Shown here: one piece after another, positions 1 through 12,812 of the stretch
Position numbering within the stretch: position 1 is the stretch's first letter
Layout of the letters: each line of letters starts with the position of its first letter
Assembly (NCBI GenBank): GCA_007922305.1
Contig: ML677341.1
Coordinates: forward strand, 67,660,409-67,724,408
Direction of reading: 5' to 3'
DNA from: Dermatemys mawii
Lineage: Eukaryota; Chordata; Testudines; Dermatemydidae
Length of the DNA stretch: 64,000 nucleotides
Translations under genes and position numbers: made by a program
Notes under the pieces: generated by a model
What the model was told of the DNA's origin: nothing
Databases searched by the model: none
What the model saw: only the letters and a program-made list of their open reading frames with translations

Positions 1-1045
1 TTGATTGGTAATTTCTTTAGATCCCCAATTCTTACTGTTTGGGGTTCTAGGCTGCCTACAGTAATCAGACAGATAAGGCACTTATTTTCCAGACCATTAC
101 CACCCTTTTCAGTAGTGCAAGTTGGCACACACCAAGCAAATACATGAAATGCCATGTTCACATTTCAGGATGAACTTTGGGATTTGATCACTGAGGTTTC
201 TTGCCGTCACCACCAAGAAAAAAAATTGTACTTTCAAGTCCATACATGTCAGTATGATTGCCCAAGTAATCAACAATAGGTCAAACGAAAATGATTTCTC
301 CTCTTGTGAGCGTAAGTATCAGCGTGAATCAGCCATCTCACTAGTTTTAGCTAGTATCAGGCAAGACAACATGTCAGCCGCAGCCACAAGCTGCTCAGAA
401 ATAAGTAATAGGGCTTTTGTTCACTGAAGAACGCTAATGAGATCAAACAAACCGCATAATAATTTGTCTGCTCTATACAGTTCAAATTCATAATAAGCTG
501 ACTCTAAAAGCATGGTTATTTCTATTACATACATTTACCACTTCCAGAACAATTTACAAATAAAAATGGACATAACATATGCTATTTAATGTTATGCAGA
601 CTGGAAGCAAAACAAAAAATGAAAAATATTTGTACACATGAGAGACAAGATACGAATGCAGAAGCCTATATCATACTTATTCACACATATATTTCTATTC
701 TTTGCTACGATCTTATACGGTATTGAGCTGTTTTTGAAGGCTGCCTTATCAAATTTCACTGCATTTTTGTAACAAGACAGAGTTGGCACATTTACAGCCA
801 AATGGAGTATCTAAAGAAACCTGACATATAATAAACTTGCTAGAGGCAAAAGTTAGCAGAAAAGACTAACACAGAGAACAGATTTACAGATATATTAATT
901 TTTAGTTATAGTGCTCTAGACTTAGTAAATTTTGTAGCCTTGAAATGAGAAACCAAACTCTACACATAAAAACCCCCCCATTCATTCCAGATAATGTGCA
1001 ATCTTCAGAGGGTTTTTTTTGTATGTTTTTTTATTTAAATAAACC
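1..1045. other. Intron, nothing recognised
   Basis: AT-rich CDK17 intronic DNA with no clear repeat ends or coding signal. The minus-strand frame at 592-801 has no recognisable motif. Confidence 0.6.
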
Positions 1046-2075
1046 ATGCACAAGGAAATAAAGACACAGATCAACAGAGCCAGATGTGTACCCAGAAGCC
1101 TGCTGCTGCAAGACAAGCCCAAGAAAGAAAACAACAGAACACCACTGGCCATCACCTACAGTCCTCAGCTAAAGCCTCTCCAACACATCATCAGTGATCC
1201 ACAACCCATCCTGGACAACAATCCCTCTCTTTCACAGGCCTTCGGAGGTAGACCAGTCCTGGCCTACAGACAACCTGCCAACCTCAAGCATATTCTCACC
1301 AGCAACAGCACACCACGCCATAACTCCTCTAACTCAGGAACCAATCCATGCAACAAACCTCAATGCCTACACTCTGCCCACACATCTACACCAGCAACAC
1401 CATCACAGGACCAAACCAGATCAGCCACACCATCACTGGTTCATTCACCTGCACATCTACCAATGTAATATACGCCATTATGTGCCAACAACGCCCCTCT
1501 GCTATGTACATCGGCCAAACTGGACAGTCCCTACGAAAAAGGATAAATGGACACAAATCAGATATCAGGAATGGCAATATTCAAAAACCTGTAGGAGAGC
1601 ACTTCAACCTCACTGGACACACCATAAAAGATTTAAAGGCCAGCATTTTGCAGCAAAAAAACTTCAAGTCCAGACTGCAAAGAGAGACTGCAGAGCTGCA
1701 ATTCGTTTGCAAATTTGACACAATCAGTTTGGGACTGAATAGAGGTTTTGAATGGCTAGCTAACTACAAAAGCAGCTTCTCTTCTCTTGCTATTCACACC
1801 TCCAGTTCAGCTGCTAGAGGAACACCTCACCCTCCCTGATTAGAGATAACAAGCTGGTTCAGCCTCATTGGACTAACCTTGTTATCTCCCACCTGGTTCT
1901 TGCCTACCTATTTACACCTGCCCATGGATACTTCCACTGCATGCATCCGACGAAGTGGGTATTAACCCACGAAAGCTTATGCTCTAAAATTTTAGTTAGT
2001 CTTTAAGGTGACACAGGACTCTTTGTCACTTCTGCAATTCCAGACTAACATGGCTACCCCTCTGATTCTTGTTAA
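1046..2075 (+). mobile_element. Penelope-like element, 5'-truncated, GIY-YIG domain + 3' tail
   Basis: The plus strand encodes the C-terminal part of a Penelope-like retroelement polyprotein. The first frame (1046-1468) shows the linker before the endonuclease, with RTPLAITYSPQLKPL and LAYRQPANLKHIL. A frameshift near 1430 moves the reading into the frame of 1348-1839, which carries the GIY-YIG endonuclease: VIYAIMC, MYIGQTGQSLRKRINGHKSD, PVGEHFNLTGH and LNRGFEWLANY. These are the hallmarks of the endonuclease that nicks the target site in this class. The reverse transcriptase is missing, so the copy is 5'-truncated and dead. After the stop come a short UTR and a tail with CCCACGAAAGCTTATGCTC and ACTAACATGGCTACCCCTCT, typical of reptile copies. 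Fragments with the same tail recur at 5038-5157. Confidence 0.85.
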
Positions 2076-2334
2076 ATAGGCATTTTAGTCAATTAGTTTA
2101 ATATCTTAGGAGGGTTTGTCTACGCAAATTGTTATCTTATTGATATATGTTTACATTTTGGTAATGCGCAACCTCTATACTATGACCAACTGCAAGATTT
2201 TTTTAAATCTATGCATCCATCCAGTCTCTATTACATTATACAGTTTCGAGCACAATTAGCCCCTGGCTTCTATGCACTATTGTAATACAAATAATAATTT
2301 CAAAGCACAACAAATATCTGTCATTGGGATAGAG

Positions 2335-2645
2335 AAGGGGTCGGCAACCTTTCAGAAGTGGTGTGCCGAGTCTTCATTTATTCACTCTAATTTAAGGTTT
2401 CACGTGTCAGTAATACATTTTAACATTTTTAGAAGATCTCTTTCTAGAAGTCTATAATATATAACGAAACTATTGTTGTATGTAAAGTAAATAAGGTTTT
2501 AAAAATGTTTAAGAAGCTTCATTTAAAATTAAATTAAAATGCAGAGCCCCCCAAACCAGTGGCCAGGACCCAGGCAAAGTGAATGCCACTGAAAATCAGC
2601 TCGCGTGTCGTCTTCGACACCCGTGCCATAAGTTGCCTACCCCTG
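2335..2645 (+). mobile_element. hAT-type MITE, copy 1 of 3
   Basis: This 311-bp non-autonomous DNA transposon has inverted ends AAGGGGTCGGCAACCT and AGTTGCCTACCCCTG. It is flanked by a perfect 8-bp target duplication GGATAGAG (2327-2334 and 2646-2653), which is the hAT signature. It has no coding capacity. The same family occurs at 17624-17933 (opposite orientation) and 32802-33104. Confidence 0.9.
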
Positions 2646-2653
2646 GGATAGAG

Positions 2654-3683
2654 GAAAGCAATGAAAACATGATCAGTCTATATTCATTAAGAGTGATCTG
2701 ACACTGGCTAACATCTAGATAATACTTTCCCACCAGAATAACGAATAAATCCACAAGAGAGAGTAGTATTTTCTAATTTTTGAAAAAGCCAAATAAATAG
2801 AAGTACCTAATGAGTAACCATACAATGCTTATCTAACCATAGGCTTCAGGAAATGGGGAAAACATGAATCACATTACATTGGCTCACTACAACATCCTCC
2901 CAGGTCAGGCACACTCCCAACTAAAGGTAGTGACTAACATTTCCATCATATAGGAAATGAATTTTTTCTCCTACAGAGAATGATTTACAACTGATTGTTT
3001 TAGATCTCATATATGACTTCACTTTGCTGATAGCACTAGCTAAAGTAAATGCAACTACTGAATGTTCTGTTAAATGAAATAAAATGTATGCAAGTTATAG
3101 TTCTGAAGCCCTCTTTTTTAACAAAGTAATTATTAAATAACTCAAATATGTGGTTGTGGATGTCACATATTTGGGTTATTTTCTTATATTGTACTGTAAT
3201 TTCTGAATTAAATCTCACTAGAAAATTTAAAAAACAACATCTACAAATGATCTTCATCATGCAGATCAATTCAGGTCCACATGGATGATTCTCCAACCAG
3301 CCTAACAAACTATGACTCCAATTCAAGAAAGTAGTAATTTTAAGCACGTGCTGAGGTGCCCTTCCTGAATAAGGGTGCTTTTGTGAATTAGGTCCTAAAG
3401 ACTCTGAGATTTGAATGCTTTAATTATTTAAATTATGACTTCCAATTTTCACATATATGTTTAGTGAACCAATTTTTCAGACCTTTTATCACCCAGACTC
3501 ACAGTTCACACATCATTCCTTAGAAGAAAATTCAATTGATTAAGAACAACCCACCAAACTTAAAAACCTGTCTTTCCCCTGCAAATATATAAACTGATAT
3601 ATAATGAGTTTTGTTGTTGTTGTTGTCTTCAGGACGTGAGGATATTAGGAGAAGACAATCAAACTATTCCCAGGAAGTACTGA
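2654..3683. other. Intron, nothing recognised
   Basis: The only landmark is a (GTT)n microsatellite at about 3609-3626. The same applies to 4090-5037, where I see no structure. Confidence 0.5.
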
Positions 3684-4089
3684 TAAAGTAAAACCTCAGA
3701 GTTACGAACAACAACATTACTAACTGACTGGTCAACCACACACTTCATTTTGGAACTGGAAGTACGCAATCAGGCAGCAGCAGACACCCACCCCAAAAAA
3801 GCAAATACAGTACAGTTCTGTGCTAAACGTAAACTATTTTAAAAAAGGAAAGTTTAAAAAATATTTGACAAGGTAAGGAAATTGTTTCTGTGCTTGTTTA
3901 ATTTAAATGAAGATGGTTAAAAGCAGAATTTTTCTTTTGCATAGTAAAGTTTCAAAGCTATATTAAATCAATGTTTAACTGTTAACTTTTGAAAGAAAAA
4001 CTATAACATTTTGTTCAGAGTTACGAACATTTCAGAATTAAGAACAACCTCCATTCCCCAGGTATTTGTAACTCTGAGGTTCTACTGTA
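3684..4089. mobile_element. Tigger/pogo-like MITE
   Basis: This 406-bp element has terminal inverted repeats TAAAGTAAAACCTCAGAGTT and (reverse complement of the right end) TACAGTAGAACCTCAGAGTT. It sits between TA dinucleotides, the target preference of Tc1/mariner-type transposons. The subterminal motif GTTACGAACA occurs near the left end and again in the right part near 4021. The interior is AT-rich and non-coding. Confidence 0.75.
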
Positions 4090-5037
4090 ATATTAAGAAC
4101 CAAAAGTTTTAATTTCTATTGTAACAGCAGAATCAGATTTTCCTATTACAATATTTACTAGCAACAATCAACAAAGCAAACACTTCAACTGCAAAGAATT
4201 TAAGGAGCTATTACCTTCAACATTTCAAGTAACTGTGACCACTTAAGTAGTATAATCAAACAAAAACTAAGAATGCAAACACACATTTTTGGTTTTACTT
4301 CTTTGCAAATGGGAAAAACCTTGACACAAAACTTCTCCAATATCCCTCAAATAATAATTATATATAATATTTTAAAATCTCAAAGTTAAAACTATTCTCC
4401 ATGAAGTCTGAACAAATTTCACATGAATGGCCAAAAATATGTATTTTAATGGTTTCTTCTTAGCAATACGTTTAATAAGATTTTTAAGCCCAATTAAGTG
4501 CAGCTTGACCACCCATTATCAACTATGCTTTCATATCCTCTCTTTTAATTCACAAATTTGGATTAACAGATACATGCTATACTATGTAACAAACTGGTAT
4601 TATGATGACTGGAAGTGCTTACAACAATCATAGTTATTCAGAAGCTGCATTCCAAAAGTACAAGCTTCCTCGGTTAATTCAATGGTCTAATCTTTAATCA
4701 GAGAAAAAATTATATAGTAAACTACATAAAAATGATTTTGAAAACACCAGAACTGATCAAATGTAGACAATAAAGCCCAATTACAAGTGTCAGTCTAAGG
4801 TTAAAAATGCATAATTATATTAAATCTTTGCTATAAATTGTGCCCAGAATAGTTTTTGATCGATGTTATGGACTGGTTTTTATTATTTTGTTGTTCAGTA
4901 AGTTCATGGAGCTCATTCTCCATGCAAATGAAAGCAAAGAAAAGAACATGAAAAAAAGTATTTAGTTCTGTTTCTCTGACTACATCATTTTGCAAGATTC
5001 TCTCAAATTCAGGTATTAGCTCCTTATTACAAATCAG

Positions 5038-5157
5038 GATGAAGTGGATTCTAGCCCACAAAAGCTTATGCCCAAATAAATTTGTTAATCTCTAAGGTGC
5101 CACAAGGACTCCTCGCTGTTTTTGCTGATACAGACTAACATGCTACCACTCTGAAAC
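5038..5157 (+). mobile_element. Penelope-like 3'-tail fragment
   Basis: The segment contains GAAGTGGATTCTAGCCCACA, AAGCTTATGCCC, AAGGTGCCACAAGGACTCC and ACAGACTAACATGCTACC. It parallels the tail of the element at 1046-2075 and is in the same orientation. Only the last ~120 bp were inserted or have survived. Confidence 0.75.
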
Positions 5158-5694
5158 CTAAGCGCTTAAGGTTTTTGACTCTAGAAAGGCAGTCGTAGCA
5201 GGGTAAAAACACAATCCAGGCATCATGTGCCTTCCCCCTGCTGCATTTAAGCACTGGTCTCTGAATATTCCAATCAGTTCCTGTGATTGTGTGGGAGGCA
5301 AAGTTCCCAAAAAGAAAAGACAATGCAAGATGATCAGCACAAGATAAAAACATGCGTCAGAGAAAAGAAATTAAAACAAGATTTTAGAGAAATAAAGCAC
5401 CACAGAAGAGGAAAGGTCCGAACACTGAAGAGAGGTTGGTGGGTAAGTGAGAATCCTGAAATAATTAGAAGGCAAATACCTCTTTCTTCTCTTCTAGGCA
5501 GGATTCTCATTCCTCGTAAGCAAGAAGCTCATCAGATGTCCCAAAAGAAAAATTAGACTAAACTGTAACAAGAAGCAATAACAAAGTCCAATTCCAACAG
5601 TGTGAAGTTTTTATGTATAGCTATAAATCTCTCTCTTTCTATCTCTGTCTATATATGCCTTTATAATGTTAATGTTTATTAGCCCAGCATTAAA

Positions 5695-5820
5695 CACAGA
5701 GCTCTTCTTCGAGTTCTGAGTAGGCTCTCTCACCAACAGAAGTTGGTCCAATAAAAGGTAATTCCTCACCAACCTAGTCTTTCTAGTATCTTGGAACCAA
5801 CATGGTTACACTGCATACAA
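5695..5820 (+). mobile_element. Second retroelement 3' tail (CTCTCTCACCAACAG type)
   Basis: The sequence AGCTCTTCTTC followed by CTCTCACCAACAGAAGTTGG, TCCAATAAAAGGTAATTCC and GGAACCAACATGGTTACACT is a known reptile repeat tail organised like the Penelope tails. Matching copies are at 11036-11256, 50233-50290 and 62487-62600. Assignment to Penelope is inferred from layout only. Confidence 0.55.
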
Positions 5821-6857
5821 TATCAAACACAACATTCAAGATGACAGAAACAGAGGGAAAATCTTGCGCAAAAATTGGCCAACTGAAAACTTCTCAAAAT
5901 AGAAGCAAATTTCTGGGGATGAGAGAGTCTGACCTCAATGAACTTCTGAATTCTGGAGCACCAAGTCTACAATAGTATCCCCTCCTGCAGGAGGGATCCA
6001 AATATTAATTTTGTATGTTGTGTGGACAGATAATCATGGAGCTTCTTTGCAGACATTCGTGTTTGAAAGGGAAGGCTGAGGTTGCCACTTTGTCCTGAAT
6101 CAAATGAGCCTTAGATATAACTTCCTTGTCTCAGGTCAGTCAGAACATAGCAAACGGACAGGCTTTTAAGACATCCCATTTAGACAATGATACTTATAGT
6201 AATGATTTTGCCTACAGTGTTGGCATCAAATGAAAACAAACAAAAAACTGCCGGTCTTACTACAGGCTCTAGTCATCAAACAGAAACACAAGGACCTTTG
6301 GGCATAGAGTATATGGAGAAGGACCTGTCTATAATGGAAATGTAGGTGTGACAAATGTTGAAAGGCTGATAGACTCCTTAAATTGGATTTCCAACATCCT
6401 CTTGGAGGGGAATCTTGGATGAGATTACACTTACCCTTGCAAAAATCTAGTACAAGATACAGCACTAGGGCCACAAGTTTGCTCACTTTGCATGCTGATG
6501 TCATTGCCACCAAGAAAAAGAGGTATTGCCTAAGGAACTTAAGCTCAGAAGCCAAATAGTTGAGAAGAAATTTCGATCAACTTTGTCATGGCCACATTAA
6601 TAGCTTATGACACCAGGAGCTTTTAATTACGGATTTCAAAATTGTCAAGTCCCTCTTGAACCTGATGGCAGAAGGCTGCATAAATATTGGTCTAACTTTA
6701 ACTAGTTTATGAAAGGCAGAAGAAGTTGCCAAATATAGCTGCATGGAGTGAGTGCTTAAATTAGACTCAGCCAGGAGATACCAGTAGATCAGCAGACTCT
6801 GAGAATTAAGTAAAGGGACCCCGAAGTAGGCTTGATTACACTACACTGCAAAGTTTT
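5821..6857. other. Intron, nothing recognised
   Basis: Unique-looking or heavily decayed sequence; 7031-7559 is similar. No splice-flanked reading frame was found. Confidence 0.45.
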
Positions 6858-7030
6858 CCCTGGACTACACTATGGGAGGGGCGGGGGTCGACCTAAGATA
6901 AGCAACTTCAACTACCACGGCTGCTCCCCCACCGACTCCACTTACTCCTCCTGCCGAGGTGGAGTACAGGCATTGATTCCCAATAGATCGAGCGCGACAT
7001 GCCGATCCGGCAGGTAGTGTAGCCATACCC
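6858..7030. mobile_element. MITE fragment (GGTCTACACTA ... TAGTGTAGACATACCC family)
   Basis: The left end CCCTGGACTACACTATGGG and the right end GGCAGGTAGTGTAGCCATACCC match the ends of the fuller copy at 58884-59189. Internal landmarks GTCGACCTAAGATAAGCAAC and GTGGAGTACAGGC also match, but the middle third is deleted. Confidence 0.7.
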
Positions 7031-7559
7031 ATATATTCTTCTGGTAGATGGCTTTTGAGAGCCACCTGCTCAAATATACTACACCTATGGATTTTCTATC
7101 CTGTTGGGAGCAGACTCACAAGCTGGAACAGACTGAGATGCCCTGATCTTAAGAGACAATATGAAGCTAAATTCTATCTAATGGGATAGACTTTAGTAGT
7201 CAGCAATACATTGAAAGTCATATCTGTCTAGTCCTGTGTTGGGCTAATAGACTCATTAAACATACGTTCCTAGTGAGCACCGCAAGTACTTCTGCTACAC
7301 AGAGGGAATAGCAGAGAGGCATACAGAAGTTTCCTTCCCCTTGCCAGCAAGGTATTTTTAGTGCCATGAGCAAAAGACCAATAGCATTTTTTTCATATGT
7401 GGCAGAGAAACCCACCTGTGCTGTCTCCCACTGGAAAATGGTCTGATCCACCATTTCTCAGACTCAGAGAGGCTCTATTAAGGATTAATTCAGTCTATCA
7501 GTGATTGTATTCTCATTCCCTGCCACATACATGATAACTTGGAATGCCTTGTGAGACAG

Positions 7560-8340
7560 AGTCCATTTGGACACCTGAAGGACATCCCAACCCAGGAGTC
7601 AGAGCACAGTACTTCCTTGTTTATTTATGCAAATCACAGTGCTCTGCATTTCATTTTGAACCATAATAACTTTTGGGGTACCAGGTCTCTGAAGGACTGC
7701 CATCATCTTCAAAACATTTGTATGTTAGCGTATGGCAGTCAGAGGATTATGGATACCCACAGCATGGGGTTTGTTCTGAACCCTCTTCTGACAACCCCTC
7801 AAACTGAGACAGTTTCTCAGATGTCCACTAAAAAGAATGGCTCAGGAGTGGGACTCTCCCTCACATCCTCTACAGTGAAGACTGATGCAGAGAACCTGCA
7901 AGAATTCTTTGCAACAGTCTTATCTTTCTCGAGTGCTCCTTTAGCACCTCAATCATCCAGTGGCTTCACTGATTGTTTGGCAGGGCTCCTGCTTCTGATG
8001 TACTTTTAAAAAATATTGCTGTTAATTTTTGTGTCTTTTGGAAGTCGCTCTTCAAATTCTTTTTTTGGCCTGCCTAATTATGCTTTTACAGTTCACATAC
8101 CAGGGTTCATGCTCCTTTTTATCTTTCTCAGTAGGACCTGACTTTCAATTTTTGAAGGATGCCTTTTTGTTTCTAACCAACTCACTTACTCTATTGTTTA
8201 AGCCACAGTGGCATTTTTTTGGTCCTGTATTTTTTCTGTATTGGGGGTATAGATTTAATTTGAGCCTCTGTAATGGTGTTTTTTATAAGTTTTCATGCAG
8301 CTTGCAGGCATTTCATTTGAATGGGAGGTGTTAGTAAGCT
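7560..8340 (-). mobile_element. Old LINE-like interspersed repeat, probably CR1/L3 clade
   Basis: This stretch has the pattern of an old sauropsid LINE tail read in antisense, including AGTGCTCCTTTAGCACCTCA, GCTTCTGATGTACTT, GGCCTGCCTAATTATG and AAGCCACAGTGGCATTTTTT. Two spurious open frames (7539-8009 and 8029-8334) cross it. No conserved protein motif was recognised, so the family name is tentative. Confidence 0.45.
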
Positions 8341-8439
8341 GATTAATTGAAGAATGTCCTTTGACTAACAAAGGACCAATAATGCTCAAGGTCATCTATT
8401 ATCTATATGCAACACAGTAATCCCTTTGTTGCTTGTTTT

Positions 8440-8625
8440 CAAGGGAATTAATGAAATGTATGGCTGGAAGGGACCTTGAGAGGTCATCTAGTCCACCCCG
8501 CTGAGGCGGGACCAAATAAATCTACACCATCCCCTGACAGATGTTTATCTAACCTGTTTTTAAAAACCTCAAGTGATGGGGATTCTACAATCTCTCTTGG
8601 TAACCTAACTAGCACATGGCCAGCC
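8440..8625 (-). mobile_element. CR1 3'-end fragment
   Basis: GGAAGGGACCTTGAGAGGTC followed by ATCTAGTCCACCCCGCTGAG and GATGGGGATTCTACAATCTC is the antisense of the CR1 3' end. Conversion to unrecognised sequence occurs near 8620. The better preserved CR1 at 52728-53285 carries the same block. Confidence 0.8.
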
Positions 8626-8719
8626 CCTTTTATAGGAAGGAGACATATTAATTTTGAGAGCGGCCACTGTGAACTTTTATTTGACCAGATTCTGGTCTCT
8701 GAGATCTAAATAGTAATAT

Positions 8720-11030
8720 AATCATATGCCTTCCTTTCCTTCACATTTCTCTCCTTACTTTATATTGCTTTATCATTTTTACTAAAGAGTTGTCATAATT
8801 TTTTTCCAAGTTTTAAGCTAAACATATCTGCTTTAAGGTGCTGAAGAAAGTATTCTACATGGATTTGCAGATTATGTTTGCACTGTATTCTCTGCCCCTT
8901 TGTACCTTTCTAGGCTGATCTTTGCATATGGAAAGCAACAAAAATAAAAGTAAACCTTGCACATCTGAACTCAGTGTTTCAACTATCCTGGGCAAGAGAA
9001 TCTGCATGCCCCTCTTGTTCTCCCAATGTGTCAAAACCTTATTGATGGTTTTAGTTTTAATTAAATTAAAGCAACAATTTTATCACCTGATTCCAAGCTG
9101 TGATGACTCAACCAAGTTCAGTGACTATTCTAATATGAAGTGGGAGATGTGAATTTTTGTTACTAAATTTTAATTGCTGTCATATTCACAGCATATTTAT
9201 ACTGATCCTATTATGATTACAGGAAAACTTATTGTATCCAGTTAATTCTCTCTTTCAGTGATGGGGTGGTCCACTTGCTTAACTGTGCAGCCAATGCCAT
9301 CCACAATGTTAAACTTGTTAACGTATATTTTATGCAAACATTTAGAATCTGAATTGGAAAACATTTCAAATGTTAGCTATGTTCACTATTAATATGCACT
9401 AAGTATTGGACTGCACGTTTTAAAGTAAACATGCATAGAATATATCTTGTGTTTTCATGATGGATTGCTAATTTGCATATAAATATACAGTGCCACTACA
9501 AAACATTAGAGGAAATTCACAGTTAAGTCTGAAATACAAGAGCTGGCATTCTACCCTTAACAAAAAAAAAATAGGGCCAGACTGTCTGCCAGTCGATTCT
9601 CAGCCTTAAATGATCAGTTACTTTAAGAAACTAGAACTGCTTTTGTCTATTTGATATCCCGAAACAAACAAGGTTATGTTTATGAAAGACTATGTACCAT
9701 ATTACAACTATACAGTGTATCAATCACACAAAACAGAAAGATGTGCTCAGTTTGAGAATACCAAGCTCAAATTTCATTAGACAGAATGGAGGGGAGAGAA
9801 ACATAAGCTTATATTTTATTAAATATATTCCTGTAAACAATAGTGTGACCATATGAATACAATTTGCAATAGATCTCAATTATACTGAATGTCTCCGAAA
9901 GTCTGTTTGTTCTAGTCTATCCAATATGTATAAAATTTAATTTGCTATTCCCTACAGGCATAGTAAAGAGATAAATATCAGGTCAACCTACATGAATATA
10001 AATGCTAACACAGGCTGGAACTTCTCTTCCCTTTCTCCTGGCACTAAATAAAATTAATACAACCGATTTTAGTAAACTCCAGAGGTCAAATCCTGTTCAG
10101 CTTAAAGACACTAAGGATCCTTTCACTGGAAATGCTCACACAAGTAAGGCAAGCAAGTTTTTGTATTGTAATTACAAATCTTTATTACAAGTCTGTCAGA
10201 AGTCATATAGCAACTACAACAAAACAAAACAGTGCACGACTGGCTTTTTTAACAGTAAGTTTCCCTTCATGGGAGTGTTTATTTCAAATTGTACCACAAT
10301 TGTTATAGTAGCCCAGAGGGTTCCCCTTCTGCTAGGCACTGCATAAACATGGAGTAAAAGAACTTCCCCTCTTACAAATACTACCTAACAAGTAAACTTA
10401 AAACATAAGTTTCTGACTTCAACTCACAAAAATCAAGGAAATTCAGAGCTAAAATCATTGTTAAAATTTAGCAGCTGTTCTTTAGCAGATAGTTACATAA
10501 CATCACTGTAAAAGACTTATCTTTAAAAACCACCATGTCATTACTGTAACATTTTAGGAGCAAAACCTAGTTCACAGGATGAATAGAAACAGTTGCCTGA
10601 ACTACGCTGACCTCTCTGATTGTGCCACTCAACAAAGAAATAAACCACATCATGTTAATTTCAGATGCATTAGAAAGAAGTATTTGGAAATGGGAGAAAA
10701 AGAAGGAAATGAATGCTTGTCAGATGGAACTGACAATCAGAAAGGAAAAAATATTTTCAAAGCTTCTAAAAGAGTGTAATATTAAAGTTGTTGTACAAGC
10801 TGAAAGAAAGAGTTATTACAGGGATGTTTATTTGGTTAAAAGGTTTGTGAGGGGGTGAGGTTAAACTCAAAAAGCATGCTGTGAAAACTCAGAAGTGTGG
10901 GTCTACATATGGGAAATTCCCATTTTAAAATATTTTAGAGAAAACAGGAAATGAAAGAATAAATAATAGTACTAATAACCCTTAAAAAAAATCTCCTCCT
11001 CCAGATTTCCCCAGTATGTCATGTCTTTTA
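8720..11030. other. Intron, nothing recognised
   Basis: Moderately AT-rich with scattered short frames such as 10002-10346 that match nothing I know and lack codon bias. Confidence 0.5.
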
Positions 11031-11035
11031 CATGA

Positions 11036-11256
11036 ATATGGTTGTAGCTGTGTCAGTCCCAGGATATGAGAGAGAAAAGGTGGGTGAGGCATTATCTGTT
11101 ATTGGACTGACTTCTGTTGGTGAGAGAGACAAACTCTATGAGCCTACATAGAACTCTTCTCCAGGTCTGGGAAATAGTCAGCAAATTTGTCTCTCTGATC
11201 AACAGAATTGGTCCAATAAAAGATATTACCTCAGCCACCTTGTCTCTCTAATGTTT
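11036..11256. mobile_element. Head-to-head pair of Penelope-like tails
   Basis: The left half (11036-11160) holds the tail in minus orientation: GGTTGTAGCTGTGTCAGTCC, AAAGGTGGGTGAGGC and TTGGTGAGAGAGACAAACTC. The right half (11160-11256) holds the same tail in plus orientation: TTTGTCTCTCTGATCAACAG, TTGGTCCAATAAAAGATATT and CACCTTGTCTCTCTAATG. The two halves form a ~90-bp inverted repeat with little spacer. Confidence 0.7.
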
Positions 11257-11340
11257 TCTAAATGTAAATTCTTACATTACTGTTTTAATTTTGTGTTCTG
11301 CTTAACTCAAAGCACAATCGATATGATCCAAAGCCATCTG

Positions 11341-11635
11341 AGGGTTTGTCCACACTTGAAATGCTACGGTGGCATAAAGGTACCAATGTAGTAGTTCCTC
11401 TGTAGCGCTTCAGTGTAGACACTACCTATGTCAACTGGAGGGGTTCACCAGACAGCATAGATAATCCACCTCCCCAAGAGGTGTTACCTAGGATGACAGA
11501 AGAATTCTTCCATCATCCTAGTGCAGTTTACACTGGGAGTCAGACTGATTAAACTACACTGTTCAAGGGGAGAGGGTTTCACACCTGTGAGCAACATACT
11601 TAAGTCAATTACATTTTTTAGTACAGACCAGGCCT
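11341..11635 (-). mobile_element. Palindromic MITE (AGGCCTGGTCT... family)
   Basis: Ends AGGGTTTGTCCACACTTG and CAGACCAGGCCT form degenerate inverted repeats. The interior has the complementary blocks GAAGAATTCTTCCATCATCC and CACCTCCCCAAGAGGTG seen in this reptile family. A related copy lies at 39041-39311. It is non-coding. Confidence 0.75.
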
Positions 11636-12812
11636 AAGTTAATGGTTTCACTTCAATGGCCTTTGGATCAGGCCTAATTTTGGCTCATAAATTTACAACA
11701 CTAAAAACAAATACCTTAAGAATTTTTAAGATAAAATAACTCTCTCTACGAAGGGTGTGAAATGATTAATGGACTAATCGGTGCAATTTTTGAATAATAC
11801 AAACACAACAAAATGCCTTGCAGTACTTATTTTTGATCCACAAACTCAGTGTCAGATAATCCAAAAATATTTTCCTAACTCCTGCATGTTATATTATGCT
11901 TCAAAAAAATTGTGTGGTTTTATGCTTTTTTTTTATGCTTCAAAAAATTTGTGTAGTTTTAAAATCCCAAGAATAGATCTGTACAATGAAACCAACCAAA
12001 GAACTTTACATATTCCAGCCAAAATGGTATTATTATAATCAAAGCTGTTACACTTATTAAAAAAAAAAGTGAAAAGTTCTGTTTATCTTTTGCCTGGGGA
12101 AAGGGCAACAAAGCAAGTGCAAGAGTGGTTAGTATTCATGAGTCTCATAAATAAAGGAAATTATGTGCACAGTTATTCATAAAGTACTTTTTCCTCCTTT
12201 TGTTTACTGTCCTATAAGGTTCCGTACACTAAAAAACAGGAAGAATGAAAAAGGCTGACGCAGTCAGGAACATCCCTATTGTGTTTACTTTCTAAAGTTT
12301 CACATGGATTTTATAGAAAGCAGCATTATATGAAAGAGCCTGAGTAACAATATATGAAATAGTCTACTTGAACATATACAGAGAACGTCTTAGAAACAAA
12401 TTTGTTTCCCAACACCTCAATTCCTTCTAGAATGCTTATATTATTTGCAAAGCCTTTCTCATGTGATCTCCCAGCACTTTAAAGACCAATCCTACACTAA
12501 ATGTTTAGTATTTAGTATCTATCAGAGGACGTACTAATGGATTCTCTGCTTGTTTTTAAAAATCAAATGCTTTTTAAAAATCAATATTTAATTTTTGTAC
12601 TGGACAGATTAGAAACATTGTCAGTGATATTTACTCAGGTTCCAAGACTGACAAACAGGAAGAAACATGAATGTCATGACTACTGTTACCACAAAAACTC
12701 ATATGTTCAATACAAACATCTGCTTTAAAATGAACTGGCAGTTATATAAAGCAATTAAACAATCCCCAAGTCTCTTGTTATTTTACTTTGTCCTTATGGG
12801 AAAACTGATTAC

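Noticed and set aside
7539..8334. Two adjacent plus-strand open frames as a gene
   Set aside because: They run antisense through an old LINE-like repeat and contain no conserved motif.
1..12812. Next CDK17 exon (expected to begin DLNKRLSL)
   Set aside because: The minus strand was scanned for the expected coding text and splice context; none was found, so it is presumed to lie outside the window.
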